A DNA stretch of 64,000 bases from Petroclostridium xylanilyticum (GTDB lineage Bacteria; Bacillota; Clostridia; SK-Y3), in the NCBI RefSeq assembly GCF_002252565.1, contig NZ_NPML01000019.1, positions 558,001-622,000 on the forward strand, read 5' to 3'. Both the position numbers and the translations under genes were made by a program. Position 1 is the first letter of the stretch. Every line of letters starts with the position of its first letter. Of the stretch, positions 59,007-64,000 are shown one piece after another. Under the pieces are notes generated by a model. It did not search any database, was not told the DNA's origin, and saw only the letters and a program-made list of their open reading frames with translations.

Positions 59007-59750
59007 TCAATTAATCTTTAATTGCGCCTTTACAAACGCTAAGTCTGATGGTTTATCTACATCGTTTGCCAGTTCCGGATAGTCGCTTATAATTGCCCTT
59101 GCCTTAATATCAAATATTTTTGAAAATCTTTTTTCAGCCTGGCTTATAGTTAGCTGTTTTGTTAAAAGCAAAATTAGTGTTCCCAAGCCCAGGACACTTG
59201 CCATTTTTAGTACGTTTTTTCTGTATACAATTAACTGCTGCGCCTTGATACAGCATTTGTCAATAACATTTGGATTAATATAAAACAAGTTTCCGCCGGT
59301 AAAGGTTCCTTCTTTTATCGTAGTATAAGTCCGTTCTATTCCTGGAAATCTTATATCGTTAACAGTTTTATCGACAATGGGATAACATAAATCTGCCCCA
59401 GTTTCCCGCGATTTGCCAATAAAGTCATTAACGCATTCAACTGTTAACATGGGAATATCCGATGTACAAATGATCAGGTGCTTTTCTTTTCCCAGAAATT
59501 TTACCCCTTCTGCCACATTATCTATAATGAGCCCTTTTCCATCTATAATGTAGTCTACCTGCCCATTTAACAAATCATAAAGTTTCTCATAGGGGCCTAT
59601 CACTCCTATTTTATCTACTAATTCACATTTTTTTAATACTTCTATTACATATTGCACCATGGGTTTCCCATGAATGTCTATAAGGGCTTTTACCTGTGTC
59701 CCTAATTTATTATTACTGTCTTCCCCAGCAAGGATAAGTGCATTCAGCAA
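59007..59750 (-). CDS. MobA/GlmU-like nucleotidyltransferase family protein
   Basis: 247 residues with the NTP-transferase start LNALILAGEDSNN, KALIDIHGKPMVQYVIEVLKK in part (substrate lysine) and metal Asp in ICTSDIPMLT. The G-rich loop is GED rather than the usual GGxG, so the nucleotide site is unusual. TTG 59750 with GGGGGA upstream is the likeliest start; it begins four bases after gntR ends. The gntR-ispE neighbourhood is common in Clostridia. Substrate unknown. Confidence 0.8.
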   Translation of the reverse strand: MLNALILAGEDSNNKLGTQVKALIDIHGKPMVQYVIEVLKKCELVDKIGVIGPYEKLYDLLNGQVDYIIDGKGLIIDNVAEGVKFLGKEKHLIICTSDIPMLTVECVNDFIGKSRETGADLCYPIVDKTVNDIRFPGIERTYTTIKEGTFTGGNLFYINPNVIDKCCIKAQQLIVYRKNVLKMASVLGLGTLILLLTKQLTISQAEKRFSKIFDIKARAIISDYPELANDVDKPSDLAFVKAQLKIN

Positions 59751-59754
59751 TCCC

Positions 59755-60432
59755 CTATTCCCCCGTCCCCAAAGAATCAATCATAGTTTTTTCTTGGTGC
59801 TTTATATGAATAGAAGCCAGCTCTTGTGCAAGTTTTCCATCTCCATTTTCAATCGCCTGATAAATATCATTGTGTTCCTTCACAAGTTCCTTTGGACTGC
59901 TGTAATCTTTAAGGTAAACTACCCTGAAACGGTGAATCTGTTCTTTTAAATTGGTAGCAATTTGTACCAGCTTATCATTTCTTGAAGCTTTGTAAATCAG
60001 CTCATGAAATTCTACGTCTTTTTTTATCAGTCCCTGTACATTATTTTTTTCCATATATTGCACAAACTGATTTACGATATTCTTCAATTCTTTTAATTCA
60101 TCCTTGTTAATCCTTTTTGCTGCAAGAGCAGATGCCAAACCGTCCAGAGAACTCCGGACCTCCAAAACATCCATTATATCCTTTACAGAAAGTTCGGCAA
60201 CATGGGCACCTTTTCGAGGAACCATTACCACCAGGCCTTCTAATTCCAGCTTCCTTATAGCTTCTCTTACAGGTGTCCTGCTTACGCCCATTTTTTCCGC
60301 AAACTGAATTTCCATTAACCGTTCTCCCGGCTTTAATTCTCCCATGATAATAGCTTCTCTTAAAGAGTCAAATATTACTTCTCTCAGCGGTTTATAATCA
60401 TTTAAATTTATTTTTGACAATTTACCTGCCAT
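59755..60432 (-). CDS. GntR family regulator with FCD domain
   Basis: 225 residues: winged HTH (FAEKMGVSRTPVREAIRKLE) and an all-helical FCD ligand domain with the metal-binding pattern including VEFHELIYKASRND and HIKHQEKT at the end. Between ispE (5-base gap) and the nucleotidyltransferase in one operon. Effector unknown. Confidence 0.9.
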   Translation of the reverse strand: MAGKLSKINLNDYKPLREVIFDSLREAIIMGELKPGERLMEIQFAEKMGVSRTPVREAIRKLELEGLVVMVPRKGAHVAELSVKDIMDVLEVRSSLDGLASALAAKRINKDELKELKNIVNQFVQYMEKNNVQGLIKKDVEFHELIYKASRNDKLVQIATNLKEQIHRFRVVYLKDYSSPKELVKEHNDIYQAIENGDGKLAQELASIHIKHQEKTMIDSLGTGE

Positions 60433-60437
60433 AAGCT

Positions 60438-61313
60438 TTATCTCTCCCCGTAATTACTATTATACGTATTAACCACAAAAATATCGCTTGCTATGGTCCT
60501 TAGTTTATTTACTGCTTTTCTGGCACTTACCTCATGTTCAAAGATTCCAAAAACGGTTGGACCGCTGCCACTCATAATAGAACCCAAGGCTCCGCTTCCC
60601 AACATAATGTTTTTAATCCGGTTTATTACCCTATATTCTTTTGCAGTGACAGCCTCCAGGACATTATACATTCCTCTGGCAATTGCTATAATATCCTGGT
60701 TGTATATCGCATTAATTATAGCTTCAGTATCGGGGCGCATCGTTATATTTTCTACTTTTAGTTTACCATATATATGTGCTGTTGAAACACTGATAGGTGG
60801 CTTAGCTAACACAACAATCGCAGTAGGCATAGGTGGCAACAAAGTTAGAATATCCCCTATCCCTTCGGCTAATGCAGTCCCTCCTAATATACAATAGGGA
60901 ACATCAGCCCCCAACTTTTTACCCATTTGCATTAGTTGATCGGTATTTAAGCTTGTTTTAAACATCTTATTCATAGCAATAAGAACAGCTGCCGCATTAG
61001 TACTACCACCAGCCAAGCCTGCTGCTACAGGAATATTTTTTTGAATATTGATCTTAATTCCTGCATCATTGATATCAAGTGTATTAAAAAAAAGCTGGGC
61101 TGCTTTATATGCAATATTTTTCTCATCTGTGGGTAAATAAGGCAGATTGGTCTTAATTTCTATACCATTTTCTATTTTTTCCAAGTGCAGCACATCATAT
61201 AAGTCGACAGTCTGCATAATCATCTTCACATTATGATAGCCATCTTCTCTTTTATTTAATACATCTAAAGTGATATTAATCTTTGCTCTGGATTTTATTT
61301 CCATTTTATTCAT
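60438..61313 (-). CDS. ispE: 4-diphosphocytidyl-2-C-methyl-D-erythritol kinase
   Basis: MEP-pathway GHMP kinase for isoprenoid synthesis. 291 residues: AKINITLDVLNKREDGYHNV at the N-terminus, ATP loop PVAAGLAGGSTNAAAVL, and C-terminal MSGSGPTVFG. ATG 61313 has GGCGGTG upstream; the frame runs to 61367. Confidence 0.95.
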   Translation of the reverse strand: MNKMEIKSRAKINITLDVLNKREDGYHNVKMIMQTVDLYDVLHLEKIENGIEIKTNLPYLPTDEKNIAYKAAQLFFNTLDINDAGIKINIQKNIPVAAGLAGGSTNAAAVLIAMNKMFKTSLNTDQLMQMGKKLGADVPYCILGGTALAEGIGDILTLLPPMPTAIVVLAKPPISVSTAHIYGKLKVENITMRPDTEAIINAIYNQDIIAIARGMYNVLEAVTAKEYRVINRIKNIMLGSGALGSIMSGSGPTVFGIFEHEVSARKAVNKLRTIASDIFVVNTYNSNYGER

Positions 61314-61388
61314 TTTTTCACCGCCCTGTCTTGAAAATATTATATACAAAATACTGTATACTTTCAAATATTTTTTACAGCAATAGAC

Positions 61389-61487
61389 AGGAAGAATATA
61401 GATAAAGATAGAAATAAAGGACGATGAAACCTCGCCCCTATATAAATTCTGAATCTATATCTATGTCTTTATCTGTGTCTAATTCTT
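61389..61487. repeat. Hexamer-repeat hairpin (GATAAA type)
   Basis: AATATAGATAAAGATAGAAA faces TCTATATCTATGTCTTTATC and TGTGTCT across about 35 bases, just after metH. Confidence 0.6.
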
Positions 61488-61510
61488 AATTTTTTATTAT
61501 TATTTCAACA

Positions 61511-63922
61511 CTATTCCGACAGTTTCCGGGCCAGCTTTACCGCATCATGGGCATCTTTGGAATAACCATCTGCCCCTATTTCCTGGGCATATTGTTCGTT
61601 TACTACAGCCCCGCCAATCATGAACTTGCAGTTCAGTTCTTCTTTTTTAGCCAGTGCTATGACCTCTTTCATTTCCAACATAGTAGTGGTCATTAGTGCT
61701 GACAAGCCGACGATACGGGCACCAATCTTTTTTGCCTTTTGTACGATTTCCTGTGCACTTACATCCTTCCCCAGGTCATATACATCAAAACCATAGTTTT
61801 TCAGCATCAATCCTACAATATTCTTTCCTATATCGTGGATATCTCCCTTTACTGTCGCCAGTACAAGTTTAACCTTATTTTGCTGGTTTTCTCCATTTTC
61901 TGTTTTTAATAGAGGTTCTATGTGCTCAAAGGCATTTTTCATTGTTTCTGCGCTCTGGATCAATTGGGGAAGAAAATATTTTTTCTGTTCAAATAAATCT
62001 CCCACGTAATTAATAGCCGGAATGAGTGTTTCATCCACCAGATTTCCCGGGTTAACGCCTTCTTTTAACGCAGTATCTATAAGTCCCTTAATACTTTCTT
62101 TATTCCCTTTTACCACAGCATCATAAATTTGCTCTGCTATTGTTGAGGAAGGCTTGCTGTCCTTAGCAGCTGACTGTACCTGCTTGTTCCCTCCAAAACG
62201 GGCAATATAATCTTTGCTGTGAATGTCCCTGGCTGCCAACACATCACAAGCCATCTTAATATTCATAAGCATTTCGCTGGACGGGTTAGCAATTGCCATG
62301 GTCAAGCCCCTGCCTATTGCCATCGCCATAAAAGCTGTGTTAATCCAGCTCCTCTCGGGTAACCCAAAGGATACATTGGACAATCCCATAATGGAATTGC
62401 ATCCGAAGGTATGGGTACACCAGTCAATCACCTTTAATGTCTCCATGGCAGCCTTTTGGTCTGAAGATACAGTTAGAACCAAGCCATCCACTACTATATC
62501 CTGTTTAGTAAAACCATATTTTCGTGCTTGGTCATAGATCTTCTCCACAAGAGTACATCTTTCTTCTGCAGTTTCGGGAATTCCTGCATCATTTAATGGA
62601 AGAAGTATAAACATTGCACCATACTTTGCAGCAATGGGAAGCAGTCTTTCCATCTTTGCTTTTTCTGCAGATATGGAATTAATAAGGGCCCTTCCGGGAT
62701 AAATACGCAAAGCTGCTTCAATAACCTCCGGAGAAGATGAATCTATACACAATGGTACATGCACCATGCTGCTCAACTGCTCCACCACCCGGAGCATGGT
62801 TTCTTTTTCATCAATTCCAGGCATTCCCACATTTACATCCAGGATACCTGCTCCACTCTCCACCTGATCCATCGCAAGATCCAGTACTTCTTCCATCCTT
62901 CCTTCCCTTAGCTCTGCCTGCAACTGCTTTTTACCGGTAGGATTGATTCTCTCTCCCACGATAACCGTCGGACGCTCAGCCCCAATATACACGGTTTTTC
63001 TTGTTGACGTCAGGGCACCTACTGCTTCTGCCTTAGGGGGTACAGGCTTAAGTCCGGCAGTATTTTGACGGATTTGCTCAATATATTCGGGAGAAGTACC
63101 GCAGCATCCACCGATAAGATTAACCCCCAGGTCTATGAATGGTTTTACATATTTCCCAAATGTGCCTGCATCCATGTCGAACACCGTCTTACCATCCACC
63201 AGCTTAGGCAACCCGGCATTAGGCTTTGCAAGAAGCGGTACTTTTGCATTAGCTCTCATTGCTGCAATAACATCAAGCATTGCCTGAGGTCCGGTAGAAC
63301 AGTTGCAGCCTACCGCATCTGCACCGAGACTCTGCAGTGTGATTAATGCCGTAACAGGGTCTGTACCTGTTAGTGTCCTGCCATCCTCATTAAATGTCAT
63401 GCTTACGCATACCGGTAAATCACAGCTTTCTTTAACAGCCAGCAGGGCAGCCCGGGCTTCCTGGATATCCATCATGGTTTCAATGACAAAAAAGTCCACC
63501 CCACCTTCAAGCAGCCCCTGCACCTGTTCTTTATAAATATCAACCAGCTCTTCAAAAGACATTTCTCCTATAGGTCGCACAAATTCACCCGTAGGTGCAA
63601 GATCTCCCGCTACAAAGCCCTTTGGCCCTACCGCTTCTCTCGAAAGCTGCGCCAATTTTCTATTCATCTCTATAACCTTATCGCCTAAACCGAATTCGTT
63701 CAACTTGATTCTATTTCCTCCAAAAGTGCAGGTGTACACCGCATTGGAACCAGCCTTCACATACTCCTTTTGTACTTCTACGATCACTTCGGGGTGTTCT
63801 ATTACCCATTGTTCAGGACACACACCACGAGGCATTCCCTTCTTTTGAAGCTGGGTCCCGGTAGCGCCATCCAGTATCATGATATTCTCCCGAAGATATT
63901 TTCTAAAATCTTCTCTATTCAT
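61511..63922 (-). CDS. metH: Cobalamin-dependent methionine synthase, short form without reactivation domain
   Basis: 803 residues in the order homocysteine-binding barrel (LDGATGTQLQKKG; zinc Cys in GCNCSTG and GGCCGT), pterin-binding barrel (VGERINPTGKKQL; DVNVGMPG), B12 cap helices and the B12 domain with cobalt ligand His in GDIHDIGKNIV. It ends after the B12 domain (ARKLSE), lacking the AdoMet-dependent reactivation domain of E. coli MetH. ATG 63922 has AAGGGA upstream and overlaps the preceding gene. Confidence 0.95.
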   Translation of the reverse strand: MNREDFRKYLRENIMILDGATGTQLQKKGMPRGVCPEQWVIEHPEVIVEVQKEYVKAGSNAVYTCTFGGNRIKLNEFGLGDKVIEMNRKLAQLSREAVGPKGFVAGDLAPTGEFVRPIGEMSFEELVDIYKEQVQGLLEGGVDFFVIETMMDIQEARAALLAVKESCDLPVCVSMTFNEDGRTLTGTDPVTALITLQSLGADAVGCNCSTGPQAMLDVIAAMRANAKVPLLAKPNAGLPKLVDGKTVFDMDAGTFGKYVKPFIDLGVNLIGGCCGTSPEYIEQIRQNTAGLKPVPPKAEAVGALTSTRKTVYIGAERPTVIVGERINPTGKKQLQAELREGRMEEVLDLAMDQVESGAGILDVNVGMPGIDEKETMLRVVEQLSSMVHVPLCIDSSSPEVIEAALRIYPGRALINSISAEKAKMERLLPIAAKYGAMFILLPLNDAGIPETAEERCTLVEKIYDQARKYGFTKQDIVVDGLVLTVSSDQKAAMETLKVIDWCTHTFGCNSIMGLSNVSFGLPERSWINTAFMAMAIGRGLTMAIANPSSEMLMNIKMACDVLAARDIHSKDYIARFGGNKQVQSAAKDSKPSSTIAEQIYDAVVKGNKESIKGLIDTALKEGVNPGNLVDETLIPAINYVGDLFEQKKYFLPQLIQSAETMKNAFEHIEPLLKTENGENQQNKVKLVLATVKGDIHDIGKNIVGLMLKNYGFDVYDLGKDVSAQEIVQKAKKIGARIVGLSALMTTTMLEMKEVIALAKKEELNCKFMIGGAVVNEQYAQEIGADGYSKDAHDAVKLARKLSE

Positions 63923-64000
63923 CTTCTTCAATCCCTTCTATTCCTGCAATAGCCAGCACTGACTTTTCAGGAATCAACATATATTTTTCAGTAAGCTTAA
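63915..64000 (-). CDS. C-terminal end of an upstream gene, possibly the MetH reactivation protein
   Basis: Only the last 28 residues are visible: KLTEKYMLIPEKSVLAIAGI then EGIEEDE and stop, overlapping the metH start by 8 bases. PEKSVxAIxGI resembles the closing motif of the vitamin-B12-dependent methionine synthase activation domain (NPEKSV-A-IGI), found as a separate gene beside short MetH in other anaerobes. Too short for a firm call. Confidence 0.5.
   Translation of the reverse strand, partial: KLTEKYMLIPEKSVLAIAGIEGIEEDE

Overview
The window reads as chromosome of a low-GC, anaerobic, endospore-forming member of the Clostridia. Evidence: sporulation and germination genes (spmA-spmB, spoIIR, a gerA operon, a YtaF-type protein, CotF-like coat proteins, mini-proteins behind sigma-K-like promoters), anaerobe genes (hybrid-cluster protein, 2[4Fe-4S] ferredoxin), AT-rich spacers and strong AGGAGG ribosome sites. 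I do not name a genus. Almost all genes lie on the minus strand; exceptions are abrB, a small cluster at 30.0-30.7 kb, the mini-protein cluster at 36.4-38.2 kb, one AraC regulator and mini-genes near 55.6 kb. No rRNA, tRNA, CRISPR or prophage was seen.

Layout. 0-16.6 kb is the conserved block known from the Bacillus origin region: ksgA, yabE, tatD with its radical-SAM partner, metG, rsmI, trmN6, ricT, holB, yaaR, darA (c-di-AMP receptor) and yaaO, with comB, spmA-spmB, an inverted abrB and a ferredoxin inserted, and tmk, yabA and rnmV missing from their usual places. 16.7-21.1 kb holds an alanine racemase/FemAB/M1-peptidase operon and a REP-associated transposase. 22-26.3 kb holds malic enzyme, coaX, birA and small proteins. 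26.4-28.8 kb is an agr quorum-sensing locus (agrD-agrC-agrB) with a decayed second agrD and its promoter. 28.8-36.2 kb holds a phosphodiesterase, a holin-like protein, a thiamine-binding protein, the gerAA-AB-AC operon and an FAD reductase. 36.4-38.2 kb is a cluster of five small proteins probably linked to sporulation. 39.8-42.8 kb is leuCDB. 44.3-49.3 kb holds split CotF-like genes, ytaF, cbiX and the cobalt transporter cbiMNQO behind a cobalamin riboswitch. 49.6-52.9 kb is an alpha-xylosidase-like GH31 gene and a divergent AraC regulator. 53.3-64 kb holds hcp, a second Orn/Lys/Arg decarboxylase, mgtC, spoIIR, a nucleotidyltransferase, a GntR regulator, ispE, a short MetH and the tail of an upstream gene, probably its reactivation protein.

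The most unusual aspect is between the genes. The spacers carry several distinct families of dispersed palindromic elements: a 127-bp element with TATATA ends (two copies, five mismatches, one inserted at a TA inside another repeat), a roughly 95-bp ATCGATAAC element, a roughly 97-bp element with terminal inverted repeats, a two-copy element that folds into a three-way junction, REP hairpins beside their transposase, and hairpins whose arms are degenerate tandem 6- or 7-base units. Some of these supply stop codons, a C-terminus or the 5' end of neighbouring genes. Other leads are a Thr in place of the ring Cys in AgrD, a shared promoter motif in front of three hydrophobic mini-genes, and a perfect Spo0A box just downstream of the abrB promoter.
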